Assembly (NCBI RefSeq): GCF_014641455.1
Contig: NZ_BMHT01000002.1
Coordinates: forward strand, 704,605-768,604
Reading direction: 5' to 3'
Source: Hymenobacter cavernae
GTDB lineage: Bacteria; Bacteroidota; Bacteroidia; Cytophagales; Hymenobacteraceae
Length of the DNA stretch: 64,000 nt
Part shown: positions 18,954 through 30,716 of the stretch, piece by piece
Layout: every line of letters begins with the position of its first letter
Position numbering within the stretch: the stretch's first letter is position 1
Translations under genes and position numbers: made by a program
The notes under the pieces: generated by a model
What the model saw: the letters and a program-made list of their open reading frames with translations, nothing else
The model's database searches: none
What the model was told of the DNA's origin: nothing

Positions 18954-20012
18954 TTACCTGAGTGGAGCAGCCAGGCGCCGCCATAAGGCGCACGACCAAG
19001 GATGATACTCGACAATAAGTGCTACGGCAACCCCGAACACAGGACCAGCGAAGAGTAGCATTCGGCTTATGTCGCTGGATAGTAGCATGAACAGGCAAAC
19101 GCAGCCAACCATTGCGGCGCTGCCGGGTGGCAAGCGGCGGCTCCACGTTCGGATAGCGGCCTTTCCGCCCATAAAGCCACAGACGAACAACAGGTTGAAG
19201 CCGCCGAAGGGCAGCAGCAATGAAATAATACCATCCAACGAAGCCAGAAACTCCAGTGAGGCCAGCAGGTGGTGCTGCACGTGGCTCAGCAGCACAGGCA
19301 GCACCTCCGCCTGATCATTGCCGCCCGGCAGCGGATAATAGACATTCACGACATAGTGCACGGCCAGCAACAGCCCGCCGGCCAGCACTACTGCCCCCAG
19401 GCGGCGCGGCCACGACAGAAAACTGCCATAAAAGAGGACCACTGGCAGCATTAGGGCTAGCTGCTCTTTGGCTACCAGAGAGCAGATGATACCGAGCAGC
19501 AGCCAGCCGCCTGTACGCGCCGCCAAGGCGTAGAGCCACAGTGCTACGACCAAGATAGGCAGACTATCTGCTAAAGCTGAGCCGGCTACGAAAGTGACCA
19601 ATCCGCTACTCAGCACGGCCACCATGCCGAGCAGCGCCGGCCCGGCTGATGCGCCACTCACACGGGCAGTGCGATAAATCAGCAGGCCACTCAAAGCCAG
19701 CAGAAAGGTATTAACCAGGTAAAAGGAAAAGCCTAGGGGCAGCGAAGGAGCGTTAGGACCGAACAAAGCACGGAGGCTGCGCAGTACTTCGGCCACCAAC
19801 CTAGCCAGCAACGGCACCACCACGCGGTAGCGATGCACGGCGGGCACTTGGTCGTGGTGCCCTAGAGCCATGAGTTGGTAGCGGCTCACGTCGCCCAGGG
19901 GTACGTAGTTGACGAGCCACACGTAGGCATTGCTCGCCAACACCGATAAAGCCAGCAGAAAGACCAGCAAATTAGTTTGCCAACGGCCAGACAAAACAGA
20001 AGAAGAATACAA
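18954..20012 (-). CDS. Polytopic membrane protein, unknown
   Basis: 352 aa with about nine hydrophobic segments, starting from TTG (a TGA lies two codons upstream). An early loop reads YVPLGDVSRYQLMALGHHDQVPAVHRYRVVVPLLARL; an Asp and paired basic residues after the first membrane segment are reminiscent of GT-C-like or EpsG-like membrane proteins. It is convergent with the secreted protein's side and divergent from uvrA. No family name can be supported. Confidence 0.7.
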   Translation of the reverse strand: MYSSSVLSGRWQTNLLVFLLALSVLASNAYVWLVNYVPLGDVSRYQLMALGHHDQVPAVHRYRVVVPLLARLVAEVLRSLRALFGPNAPSLPLGFSFYLVNTFLLALSGLLIYRTARVSGASAGPALLGMVAVLSSGLVTFVAGSALADSLPILVVALWLYALAARTGGWLLLGIICSLVAKEQLALMLPVVLFYGSFLSWPRRLGAVVLAGGLLLAVHYVVNVYYPLPGGNDQAEVLPVLLSHVQHHLLASLEFLASLDGIISLLLPFGGFNLLFVCGFMGGKAAIRTWSRRLPPGSAAMVGCVCLFMLLSSDISRMLLFAGPVFGVAVALIVEYHPWSCALWRRLAAPLR

Positions 20013-20230
20013 AATTCAGAAGGGTACGCTGCTTGATGCTGAACCTAGGTCTACCAAAGAAAGCAATTGCTTATTTATTGGCTATTCTATCAAACAGGAC
20101 TTCACCCCTAAAAGCAGGTTGTTCAAAGATAAGCTGGCACAGGAACTTTTAACGTACTGGGGACAAATAGGAGTAGTTCCATGTTGTACTTCATCTGCCC
20201 TACCTTCGCAGAATTCCTCTACCGCTTTGC

Positions 20231-23185
<2,955 letters not shown>

Positions 23186-23217
23186 AAAACCCTTGGCTTA
23201 CTTTCTATCATGAGTAG

Positions 23218-23291
23218 AAAAGGCCCGAATGCGGGAAAGCAATCGGGCCTTTTAAGCAAAAAGCCGCCGCGGAAGTACCGCGGCGGCTTTT
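23218..23291. terminator. Two tandem hairpin terminators
   Basis: Hairpin 1 pairs AAAAGGCCCGA (23218-23228) with TCGGGCCTTTT (23243-23253). Hairpin 2 pairs AAAAGCCGCCGCGG (23259-23272) with CCGCGGCGGCTTTT (23278-23291). A- and T-runs on both sides make them work in both directions between uvrA and the DUF4142 gene. Confidence 0.92.
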
Positions 23292-23312
23292 GTGTTTGGC
23301 TGCAAACCTAGC

Positions 23313-23984
23313 TTACATTTTCATGCCGCTGTCTTTCTTGGCCATGTCGGTGTGCTGCTGCACGACGGGCAGCGTTTTCTGCGCCCAGGCTTTCGCCTCC
23401 GGATCCTGCCCACCCTGGATCTCGCCTTGGAGCAGGGCTACCGTCTCTACGTGGTCGGTCACCATTTGGCCCATATAGGCTTGCTCGAACTGCTTGCCCG
23501 ACATTTTGCTCAGTCGGTCACGAATCTCTTTGTGGGCAGCATCCATGTCGCCGGTCAGCGTGACGCCTTTTTTCTGCGCAATCGGCTTCAACTCATTGCC
23601 AGCTTTGGTATGATCGGCTATCATCTTGGTAGCGTAGGCTTTGGCTTCGCCGGTCACGCCTTTTTCCAATGCTAGCTTGCTGAGACCAATTTCATTGTGG
23701 CCGCCTTGATCGGCTTTCACCATAAACTGTTTGTCGTCCAGTGAGGAACCCGTGATACCGGCCGGGCCTGTGCGGGCATTATCCGCCGAACCTGCCGAAT
23801 CGGCAACAGGCGCAGCCGCAGCTGAGTCGCCGAGCGTGGCCGAGTTCATGGCGTTGTCGCCGGCGTTGCCACCTGCTACTTCCGAGTCGGTTTTGTTGTT
23901 GGTGTTTTCGTTATCGCTGGCAGTGCTACAGGCGGTAGTAGCCAGCAGGCCTGCGCAGAGCAGGCTTAGGGTGATGTGTTTCAT
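23313..23984 (-). CDS. DUF4142 lipoprotein
   Basis: 223 aa from ATG 23984. Signal peptide LLCAGLLATTAC with probable lipidated Cys, then a low-complexity Asn/Asp/Ala/Gly/Ser linker to about residue 85, then a DUF4142 four-helix domain (KQFMVKADQGGHNEIGLSKLA ... DHTKAGNELKPIAQKKG ... MVTDHVETVALLQ). DUF4142 is ferritin-like by fold and found in outer-membrane or periplasmic proteins; its function is not established. A second copy lies at 24419 on the same strand. Confidence 0.88.
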   Translation of the reverse strand: MKHITLSLLCAGLLATTACSTASDNENTNNKTDSEVAGGNAGDNAMNSATLGDSAAAAPVADSAGSADNARTGPAGITGSSLDDKQFMVKADQGGHNEIGLSKLALEKGVTGEAKAYATKMIADHTKAGNELKPIAQKKGVTLTGDMDAAHKEIRDRLSKMSGKQFEQAYMGQMVTDHVETVALLQGEIQGGQDPEAKAWAQKTLPVVQQHTDMAKKDSGMKM

Positions 23985-24155
23985 AGCAAGGAAGGGTTTT
24001 GGTTCGGGTAATAGAACAGTAGAAGCTGCGTAACCTAGGTTGGTCTTATAGCATAGTGCCCTGATTTTCACCGGGGTAAATGTGTGACAGTGCCCCGCAA
24101 TGCTGCTGCAGTAAACAGGACGCTCATGAACAGGCGCTGCTAAACAAAACCTAGG

Positions 24156-24389
24156 TTACTTAGCCGCCGTGCTGTCCGCTGTGGCGGCCGAGTCGGCGTT
24201 GGCTGATACGGTGGGACCAGCGTTGTTGTCAATCACCACGGCGTCGGCCTTCACGCCACCATCAGCGGCCGCTGAATCCATGTTGCTCACGGCTTCACCG
24301 GCAGTACCGTCGGTGCGCTTTTCGGCATTGTTGCAGCTGGCAAATGTTAAGGCAACAAAGGCGAACAGAGGAAGAATACGAAGTTTCAT
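24156..24389 (-). CDS. Small low-complexity lipoprotein
   Basis: 77 aa. Signal peptide ending FASC (lipobox, Cys19) followed by an Ala/Asp/Ser/Val-rich sequence with repeats (DSAAADGG, NADSAATADSTAAK) and no domain. Its composition matches the linker of the DUF4142 lipoprotein at 23313, so it may have arisen from such a linker or tether something in the outer membrane. It lies between the two DUF4142 genes on the same strand. Confidence 0.7.
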   Translation of the reverse strand: MKLRILPLFAFVALTFASCNNAEKRTDGTAGEAVSNMDSAAADGGVKADAVVIDNNAGPTVSANADSAATADSTAAK

Positions 24390-24418
24390 AGCTTGGAAAG
24401 TGGAGAACGGAAAAGGTG

Positions 24419-25003
24419 TTATGGAAGATCTTTTACTTGGTCCTGCGCCTGCTTAGCGGCCTCGAGGTGTTCTTTCAACCCGGGCAGGTATTTGGCGGCA
24501 AACCCGCGAATATCGCCGTCGTAGGCATCTTCGCTCATGTCGTCGAAGCTATCCACGTCGTCTTTGTGCGCCTCCACGAGCGCATCCAAATATTGCTTAT
24601 CGAACGGAGTGCCCGTGAGGCCGGCAAGCTTCTGTACTTGCTCTTGCTGCTCTTTGCCCAAGCTTGTGGGCAGCACAATGCTTTTGCGGTCAGCCAACGA
24701 CTTCAGCGCATTGCTCATCTCGGCGTGTTGCTGCACCAAGCGCATTGCCAAATCCTTAACGGCCGGCGTCGTAGCTTTCTGCTGCGCTAGCTTGCTCAAC
24801 TCTAGCTCCAAGGAGCCATTCACGGCACTATTGACCATGAACTCGGCGTCGTGCTCCTGCTTTTTGGTGATATCTTCCTCTCCAATGCGCTTTTCATTCT
24901 GAAACTTGGCATCGGCTACCGGGTCGCGTTTGCTCGCGTCGGGCGAACAAGCACCAACCGCGAAAAGCAAGCTTGCGACAACGACAACACGCGGGAAGAA
25001 CAT
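24419..25003 (-). CDS. DUF4142 lipoprotein, second copy
   Basis: 194 aa. Signal with lipobox VGAC (Cys19) and a DUF4142 domain from about residue 50 to the end: DAEFMVNSAVNGSLELELSKLA, QQHAEMSNALKSLADRK, LVEAHKDDVDSFDDM. It is a diverged relative of the 23313 protein without the long linker. The small lipoprotein at 24156 follows 29 bp downstream, so the three lipoprotein genes may form one transcript. Confidence 0.87.
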   Translation of the reverse strand: MFFPRVVVVASLLFAVGACSPDASKRDPVADAKFQNEKRIGEEDITKKQEHDAEFMVNSAVNGSLELELSKLAQQKATTPAVKDLAMRLVQQHAEMSNALKSLADRKSIVLPTSLGKEQQEQVQKLAGLTGTPFDKQYLDALVEAHKDDVDSFDDMSEDAYDGDIRGFAAKYLPGLKEHLEAAKQAQDQVKDLP

Positions 25004-25240
25004 AATAACGAGGAGCTTGGGCCGAAGTACAGACGTAGTGTTGTGCTATACGGCGACTCAAGCGACTGGTTTACGCGGGCTGCTCTTTGGATGAAAATAG
25101 TTGCTTTATCCTCTTGATTGATGATACCTAGGTTCGTCTTCTCGGGGCTAAAGCAAACGCTGTTAAGGCTAGCCTAGGTAACTCATCAGGTTCCGCCTTG
25201 CACTAAGTAATTAACGCGCAACTTGTGGTGTAAGCAGACC

Positions 25241-25397
25241 AGCCCCAGCGGGGCGGCCTATCGGTAGCAGATAGCCCGTAAAAACGACCGAGCCTCAGCG
25301 GGGCGACACCTAGGTTTCAATAAGGGATGCTGCCCCGCTGAGGCTCGGTTCTGCTATGTCGTTGTTTTCTACCGATGTATCGCCCCGTTGGGGCTAA
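25241..25397. repeat. Cluster of AGCCCCAGCGGGGCG palindromic repeats
   Basis: Four related units: 25241-25255 (AGCCCCAGCGGGGCG), about 25290-25305 (GAGCCTCAGCGGGGCG), 25331-25348 inverted, and 25380-25397 inverted. They form a large imperfect palindrome, with ACCTAGGT (25308-25315) near the centre. The same family with a tighter structure occurs at 57721-57894. It fills much of the 428 bp between the DUF4142 gene and ispD. Confidence 0.8.
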
Positions 25398-25431
25398 CGT
25401 ACCAACTCCGCAACTTGGGTTGATGTCATTT

Positions 25432-26115
25432 CTACGCTGATCCAAAAGCCCGCAGCAGCGCTTCCGCAATAATCAGGTCTTCCGGCGTCGTAATCTTCAG
25501 GTTGCGGTAGTCGCCTTCCACCAGTCGAATCGGGTGCAGATCTTCCACTACGCTGGCGTCGTCGGTGAAAGTAGGCAGCTCCGGCAGGCGGTAGGCCTGG
25601 CGCAATAGGTTCAGCTCGAAGCACTGCGGCGTCTGCACCAGTCGCAGGCGTGAGCGGTCCAGTGCGTAGGAGCCTTGCTGGGCTAGGCCCCGCACCGAAT
25701 CCTTCACGGGTACGGCGGCAATAGCAGCACCGTGTTCGGCCGCCGCGATGTAGGTGTTGTTAATGACTGAGGTCGGCACTAGTGGGCGCACACCATCGTG
25801 CACGGCCACAATGCCTTGCGCTTCCTGGGCCAGATAGCCTAGGCCATTACGGACCGACGCCCAGCGCGATTCGCCCCCTGCCACCACCGCGTGCGGAATC
25901 GTGATGGCAAACTGGTCGCAAAGCTGCTGCCACGTCTCAAACTGATCGGCGGGCAAGACGAGCACACACTGCTGCACGCCTACGGCCGGATCGGCGAAGC
26001 GCCGCAACGTGTGCAGCAGCACCGGCTCGCCCAGCAGCTCCAGAAACTGCTTGGGCCTATCGGCGCCCATGCGCGTGCCGCTGCCACCCGCCACAATAAT
26101 AGCAAGGCGGGGCAT
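25432..26115 (-). CDS. ispD: 2-C-methyl-D-erythritol 4-phosphate cytidylyltransferase
   Basis: 227 aa from ATG 26115 (MPRLAIIVAGG). Motifs: GGSGTRMGADRPKQF for CTP binding, VHDGVRP, and TDDASVVE near the C-terminus, all typical of IspD. It makes CDP-methylerythritol in the MEP isoprenoid pathway, which would also feed the carotenoid step encoded by crtY here. An upstream ATG at 26181 would add 22 residues (STHAATQSLSHAAQ) encoded mostly by a repeat shared with other intergenic regions, so the short form is more likely. Confidence 0.94.
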   Translation of the reverse strand: MPRLAIIVAGGSGTRMGADRPKQFLELLGEPVLLHTLRRFADPAVGVQQCVLVLPADQFETWQQLCDQFAITIPHAVVAGGESRWASVRNGLGYLAQEAQGIVAVHDGVRPLVPTSVINNTYIAAAEHGAAIAAVPVKDSVRGLAQQGSYALDRSRLRLVQTPQCFELNLLRQAYRLPELPTFTDDASVVEDLHPIRLVEGDYRNLKITTPEDLIIAEALLRAFGSA

Positions 26116-26136
26116 AGCCGAGAATGGCTGCGCCGC

Positions 26137-26310
26137 GTGACTGAGTGACTGAGTGGCTGCGTGAGTAGAGGCGTCGGACATGAGCAAGCTAGGTTGTAAA
26201 GAACGTAAAAGTAAAAGCCCCGCCACCAAAAGGCAGCAGGGCTTTCTTACTACTGAATAACGGAGTATGATCATTAAACAACACTCAGTCGCTCAACCAC
26301 TCAGTCACTC
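26137..26310. repeat. Inverted pair of ACTCAGTCACTC-type repeats
   Basis: GTGACTGAGTGACTGAGTGG begins at 26137, and its inverse CCACTCAGTCACTC ends at 26310, next to the queA stop. The same simple repeat forms a perfect hairpin at 61676-61731. A hairpin-like inverted arrangement between ispD and queA is clear; origin unknown. Confidence 0.65.
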
Positions 26311-27359
26311 TATAAAATAAGCATGGCGTCGCCGTAGCTGAAAAACTTATACTTCTCTTTGATAGCCAGTTGGTATGCTTCAATGAGGAACTCGTAGCCC
26401 GCGAAAGCAGCAGTCATCATCATCAGCGTGCTTTCCGGGGTGTGGAAGTTAGTCAGCAGCGTGTTAGCGATTTTGAACTCGTGGGGCGGGAAGATGAACT
26501 TGTCGGTCCAGCCATTATTGGGCTTCAGGCGGCTGTTTGCCGATACCGACGACTCCAGGGCGCGCATGGTGGTCGTGCCGACCGCACACACGCGCTTCTT
26601 GGCGTCCAGAGCCTTGTTTACGATCGTCGCGGCCTCCGCTGGCACGATGAAGTTCTCCGAATCCATCTTGTGCTTGGTCAGGTCTTCCACGTCCACGGGG
26701 CGGAAGGTACCTAGGCCGACGTGCAGCGTCACGGCCGCAATGTCTACCCCTTTGATTTCCAGGCGCTTCATTACCTCGCGGGTGAAGTGCAGGCCGGCTG
26801 ATGGCGCGGCTACGGCTCCCGTGTGCTTGGCATAGATCGTTTGGTAACGCTCTTTGTCAGAAGCTTCCGTTTCGCGCGGAATGACTTCCTTCGGTAGTGG
26901 CGTCTCACCTAGGTCGTGCAGCGCTTTGTAGAACTCCTCATCGCTGCCATCGAACAAGAACTTAATCGTGCGGCCGCGCGAAGTGGTGTTATCAATTACT
27001 TCAGCCACCATGTCGCTTTCGCCGAAATAGAGCTTGTTGCCTACCCGGATCTTACGCGCCGGATCAACCAGTACGTCCCACAGGTGGATTTCAGTGTTCA
27101 GCTCACGCAGCAGAAACACCTCAATCTTGGCGCCGGTCTTTTCTTTGTTGCCGTAGAGACGGGCCGGGAAAACCTTCGTATCATTGAGCACCAGCGCGTC
27201 CCCGTCGCCGAAATATTCAATGATATCCTTGAAGATGCGATGCTCGATCTTGCCACTGTCGCGGTGCAACACCATCAGGCGCGACTCGTCACGATTCTTA
27301 GCCGGATGCTGCGCCAACAGGCTCTCGGGTAGATCAAACTTGAACTCGGATAGTTTCAT
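26310..27359 (-). CDS. queA: tRNA preQ1(34) S-adenosylmethionine ribosyltransferase-isomerase
   Basis: 349 aa, normal length. Starts [19 protein letters not shown], the typical QueA N-terminus, with [15 protein letters not shown], a central [13 protein letters not shown] motif and [11 protein letters not shown], then [19 protein letters not shown]. It transfers the ribosyl part of AdoMet to preQ1 in tRNA to form epoxyqueuosine. It sits upstream of ispD on the same strand with a repeat-filled gap. Confidence 0.97.
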   Translation of the reverse strand: MKLSEFKFDLPESLLAQHPAKNRDESRLMVLHRDSGKIEHRIFKDIIEYFGDGDALVLNDTKVFPARLYGNKEKTGAKIEVFLLRELNTEIHLWDVLVDPARKIRVGNKLYFGESDMVAEVIDNTTSRGRTIKFLFDGSDEEFYKALHDLGETPLPKEVIPRETEASDKERYQTIYAKHTGAVAAPSAGLHFTREVMKRLEIKGVDIAAVTLHVGLGTFRPVDVEDLTKHKMDSENFIVPAEAATIVNKALDAKKRVCAVGTTTMRALESSVSANSRLKPNNGWTDKFIFPPHEFKIANTLLTNFHTPESTLMMMTAAFAGYEFLIEAYQLAIKEKYKFFSYGDAMLIL

Positions 27360-27456
27360 GGGCAGGAGAAGGCAATAGAAGGGGAAGCTAACAAAAATTT
27401 GAGGGCACGAAAGTACGGACTATCCTCGGATAAATCGTTAATTTTCCGCACGAAAG

Positions 27457-27578
27457 AGGTGAGATGGTGAAATAGTAAGTGGTGAAATGGCGAAGGGCGC
27501 TTTGTCTGCCAATCCACCCGCTAACTTACTAGTATACTGTTCAGTTACTCACCGTTTCACCACCTCACCAGTTCACTA
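27457..27578. repeat. Inverted GGTGAnATGGTGA simple repeats
   Basis: The left part (27457-27490) reads as repeats of GGTGA(G/A)ATGGTGAAAT; the right part (27550-27578) holds the complement (CACCGTTTCACCACCTCACC). A second such inverted pair lies at 59271-59393. The right part touches the permease start at 27580. Confidence 0.65.
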
Positions 27579-27579
27579 C

Positions 27580-28839
27580 ATGCTAGCCCTGCGCCTGACC
27601 TTGGAGAGCTTCCGCTTCGCGTGGCAGGCTCTCAAATCCAATCTGCTTCGTACGGTGCTGTCGCTGCTGGGCGTCACGGTCGGTATTTTTGCCATTATCG
27701 CCGTTTTCACCGTCGTCGATTCGCTGGAAACCAACATCCGCCAGAGCATGGATTTCCTTGGCGAGAAGGTGATTTATGTGGCGAAGTGGCCCTGGAAGTT
27801 CGAGAAGGATTTTCCCTGGTGGAAATACTTCAACCGACCCGTGCCTACCGTGCGCGAGTTTCAGGCCTTGCAGCGTACGCTCAGCACAAACAATAACGGC
27901 GTCGCCATCTTCGCGGCGGTGAGCGGCAACACTTTTAAGGCGGGCAGCAACAGCATGACGGGTTGCGCGTTGCAGGGTGTGAGCTACGATTTTCGGAAGG
28001 TGTCCAATGTTTCCATCGCTGAAGGCCGCTACTTCACCAGTCAGGAAATAGAAGCCGCCCGCAACGTGGCTATCATCGGCGCTGATATTGCCGCCAACGT
28101 TTTTCCCAATGGCTCGGCCCTAGGTCAGGAGTTCAAAACGCGCGGCCGCAAGTTCACGGTAATCGGCGTGCTGGAAAAAGAAGGCAAGAATTTCCTAGGC
28201 AACAGCGGGAACGATGCTAATTGCCTGATTCCGTTCGGAATGTTCACCAAGATGTTCGCCCTGAACACGGGCGGCATGACAGGCGTAACCCCAACGATTG
28301 CCGTGAAAGGCCGCGACGACGACCCCGGCTTGCTCGACCTAGAGTATGAGCTGCAAGGACGGCTGCGCACTATCCGGGGGCTCCGGCCGCGTCAGGAAGA
28401 CAACTTCGCCCTGAACCGCCCCGAGATGATGGCCGATGCTATCAGCTCGCTGTTCTCGGTAATCGGGGTGGCGGGCGCCGTGATTGGCAGCTTCGCCATG
28501 CTGGTAGGTGGCTTTGGTATTGCCAACATCATGTTTGTGTCGGTGAAGGAGCGCACCAACATCATTGGGATTCAGAAGTCGCTGGGGGCCAAGAACTACT
28601 TTATTCTGTTTCAGTTTTTGTTTGAGGCGATTTTCCTCTGCCTGATTGGCGGCGCGTCGGGTATTTTGTTGGTGTTCCTCATTACCCTGATACCGCAGGA
28701 GGCGCTGCCCATGTCGCTTACGGCCGGCAACATCGTGCTAGGTCTCACCGTGTCGGTTGTGATTGGAGTGCTTGCCGGCATTATTCCGGCGGTGCTGGCG
28801 TCCAATCTAGATCCGGTTATTGCCATTCGCTCGAAATAA
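27580..28839 (+). CDS. ABC transporter permease, MacB/FtsX type
   Basis: 419 aa from ATG 27580. One N-terminal membrane segment (LLRTVLSLLGVTVGIFAIIAVF) is followed by a periplasmic MacB-like domain (about 45-270) and three C-terminal segments, with SVKERTNIIGIQKSLGAK before the third, the usual FtsX/MacB pattern. Such permeases pair with a LolD/MacB-like ATPase and move lipoproteins, peptides or drugs, or transmit force. No ATPase gene is adjacent here. It is divergent from queA. Confidence 0.92.
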   Translation: MLALRLTLESFRFAWQALKSNLLRTVLSLLGVTVGIFAIIAVFTVVDSLETNIRQSMDFLGEKVIYVAKWPWKFEKDFPWWKYFNRPVPTVREFQALQRTLSTNNNGVAIFAAVSGNTFKAGSNSMTGCALQGVSYDFRKVSNVSIAEGRYFTSQEIEAARNVAIIGADIAANVFPNGSALGQEFKTRGRKFTVIGVLEKEGKNFLGNSGNDANCLIPFGMFTKMFALNTGGMTGVTPTIAVKGRDDDPGLLDLEYELQGRLRTIRGLRPRQEDNFALNRPEMMADAISSLFSVIGVAGAVIGSFAMLVGGFGIANIMFVSVKERTNIIGIQKSLGAKNYFILFQFLFEAIFLCLIGGASGILLVFLITLIPQEALPMSLTAGNIVLGLTVSVVIGVLAGIIPAVLASNLDPVIAIRSK

Positions 28840-28865
28840 CCACCTCAGAAGAGTTACTCGACTGC

Positions 28866-28895
28866 TTGCCCACTTAGGGCAAAGTGCTATCTTGC
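28866..28895 (+). promoter_or_regulatory. Promoter of the LOG-family gene
   Basis: TTG at 28866-28868 and TATCTTGC at 28888-28895 are separated by 19 bp, a good match to the Bacteroidota TTG-N19-TAnnTTTG layout. The ATG follows at 29037, leaving a leader of roughly 130 nt. Confidence 0.5.
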
Positions 28896-29036
28896 ACGCC
28901 CCCGATTTTGCCGCCGACTAGAAATGCTCTTATCGTAGCTGCCACCGGGTTTTCAATCATTTCTTTCTTAAAAGTGCATTGTCCGGGCTGAAAAGCGCGA
29001 AAAAACCGGCTGAGCAGACGAAAAAGTACAGTACTA

Positions 29037-29900
29037 ATGGCAAAACTTAAAAAAACGAGTCGGACCAAACACCACGACGAGGTTCTGAACGAAGGCAGCG
29101 GAAAAACCATCGTAACACCCAACGCGAACGATAACAAAGTCACGACCATCAGTGACATTCGGGAGCAGACCCACGGGCAGCGCACCGTGCAGCTCGACGA
29201 CGAGCAGCGCATTCGCAAAGCCTTCGTTGACAAGGACTGGAACGAGATTAAGATTGCCGACTCCTGGCAGATCTTCAAGGTAATGGCCGAGTTCGTGGAG
29301 GGTTTCGAGAAAATGAGCAAAATCGGGCCGTGTGTATCCATCTTCGGTTCGGCGCGCACCAAACCCGATAACCCATATTATCAGGTTGCGGAAGAAATTG
29401 CGGCCAAGCTCGTGCGCCACGGCTATGGCGTTATCACGGGCGGTGGCCCCGGCATCATGGAAGCCGGCAACAAAGGCGCCCGCAGTGAAGGCGGCCGGTC
29501 GGTCGGCCTCAACATTGAGCTGCCGTTCGAGCAGTTCCACAACATCTACATCGACCCCGATAAGATCATCAACTTCGACTACTTCTTTGTGCGGAAGGTG
29601 ATGTTCGTGAAATATGCGCAGGGCTTCATTGGGATGCCTGGCGGGTTCGGCACGCTCGACGAGCTGTTTGAAGCTATCACATTGATTCAGACCAAGAAAA
29701 TCGGCCGTTTTCCTATTGTATTGGTGGGCTCGGCGTATTGGAATGGTATGTTTAAGTGGATCGAAGAAGTGATGCTGCACGAGGAGCACAATATCTCGCC
29801 GGAAGATATGGGCCTGGTGCAGATTGTGGATGATGCTGCTTCGGCGGTTAAAATCATTGACGATTTCTACTCGAAGTATCTGCTCTCGCCAAACTTCTAA
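29037..29900 (+). CDS. LOG-family protein (cytokinin riboside monophosphate phosphoribohydrolase-like)
   Basis: 287 aa. The LOG/TIGR00730 Rossmann domain starts near residue 98 (CVSIFGSARTKPDN), with VITGGGPGIMEAGNKGA and the PGGFGTLDELFE motif whose Glu is catalytic in LOG enzymes. The first 95 residues are a charged extension found in the longer bacterial branch. Family members release adenine-type bases from nucleoside 5'-monophosphates; the physiological role in Bacteroidota is not settled. Confidence 0.93.
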   Translation: MAKLKKTSRTKHHDEVLNEGSGKTIVTPNANDNKVTTISDIREQTHGQRTVQLDDEQRIRKAFVDKDWNEIKIADSWQIFKVMAEFVEGFEKMSKIGPCVSIFGSARTKPDNPYYQVAEEIAAKLVRHGYGVITGGGPGIMEAGNKGARSEGGRSVGLNIELPFEQFHNIYIDPDKIINFDYFFVRKVMFVKYAQGFIGMPGGFGTLDELFEAITLIQTKKIGRFPIVLVGSAYWNGMFKWIEEVMLHEEHNISPEDMGLVQIVDDAASAVKIIDDFYSKYLLSPNF

Positions 29901-30027
29901 GCACGGCGTGGATGTATCGGGGGTAGTATGGTATTATCATAGTGTTCTGAGTTCATCGCAACGAAAAACCTAGGTGTTACTAATATTAAACAATATGTTT
30001 ATAGTAAACCCACTTAGTTCTTTTATA

Positions 30028-30657
30028 ATGCGTACACTCAAGCATATCTACGTAGTGCCCCGCTGGGGTGGCTCACCTGCCGATGATTGGTATCCGTGGT
30101 TGAAGCGCGAGCTGGAAACGGCCAGCGCCGATGATTCTTGTGATTACAAGGTGCATCTGCTGGAGATGCCGGCCTGGGATATTCCCGTTATCGAGCGAGC
30201 CGTGGACTACTTGGCGGAGGTTTTACCAGTTGAGAAGCTCAACCAAGATGTGTATCTGGTGGGGCATAGCGTAGGCTGCTTGGCTATTCTGCACTATTTG
30301 GCGCAAGTATCGGCGCAGTATTCGGCTGCTCCGCCCCAGATTGGTGGCGTGGTTTGCGTAGCTGGTTGGTTTTCAGTAGATAGCCCTTGGCAGGAAGTGC
30401 TGAACTGGATGCACGCTCCTATCGACTACGAAGCAGCGCGGCGGCTTATTCCGGAAACCAAGCTGGTTGTTCTGCTCTCGGATGATGATCCTTATACGTC
30501 GGAGTACCAGGAGAATGAGCAGCTTTGGGTCGAGCGCCTGCACTCGCAGGTTCAGATCCTACCGGGCCGGCAGCATTTCAGCTCGCAACTCGATTCCGAT
30601 GTGCTGTATGCTATCCGGGATCTGGCGGGCGCAGTACCCGATTCAATCTACCAGTAA
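30028..30657 (+). CDS. RBBP9/YdeN-type alpha/beta hydrolase
   Basis: 209 aa from ATG 30028. The pattern is that of the RBBP9/YdeN group: VVPRWGGSPADDWYPWL at the start, the nucleophile elbow GHSVG with Ser81, LLSDDDPY with a candidate Asp, and PGRQHFSS with the His. It should be a small serine hydrolase of unknown substrate. A hairpin terminator follows it and touches the start of crtY. Confidence 0.9.
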   Translation: MRTLKHIYVVPRWGGSPADDWYPWLKRELETASADDSCDYKVHLLEMPAWDIPVIERAVDYLAEVLPVEKLNQDVYLVGHSVGCLAILHYLAQVSAQYSAAPPQIGGVVCVAGWFSVDSPWQEVLNWMHAPIDYEAARRLIPETKLVVLLSDDDPYTSEYQENEQLWVERLHSQVQILPGRQHFSSQLDSDVLYAIRDLAGAVPDSIYQ

Positions 30658-30684
30658 CTTAACCAGTAAAACGGTGTTACTTAG

Positions 30685-30716
30685 CGGCGGCAGAAACATT
30701 TCTGCCGCCGTTTTTT
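30685..30716 (+). terminator. Terminator hairpin touching the crtY start codon
   Basis: CGGCGGCAGA (30685-30694) pairs with TCTGCCGCCG (30701-30710), followed by TTTTTT (30711-30716) and then immediately the crtY ATG at 30717. It is a textbook intrinsic terminator for the upstream hydrolase gene, with no space left for a separate leader before crtY. Confidence 0.85.

Noticed and set aside
27580..28839. Complete ABC export system at the MacB-like permease
   Set aside because: No ATPase or membrane fusion protein gene is adjacent.
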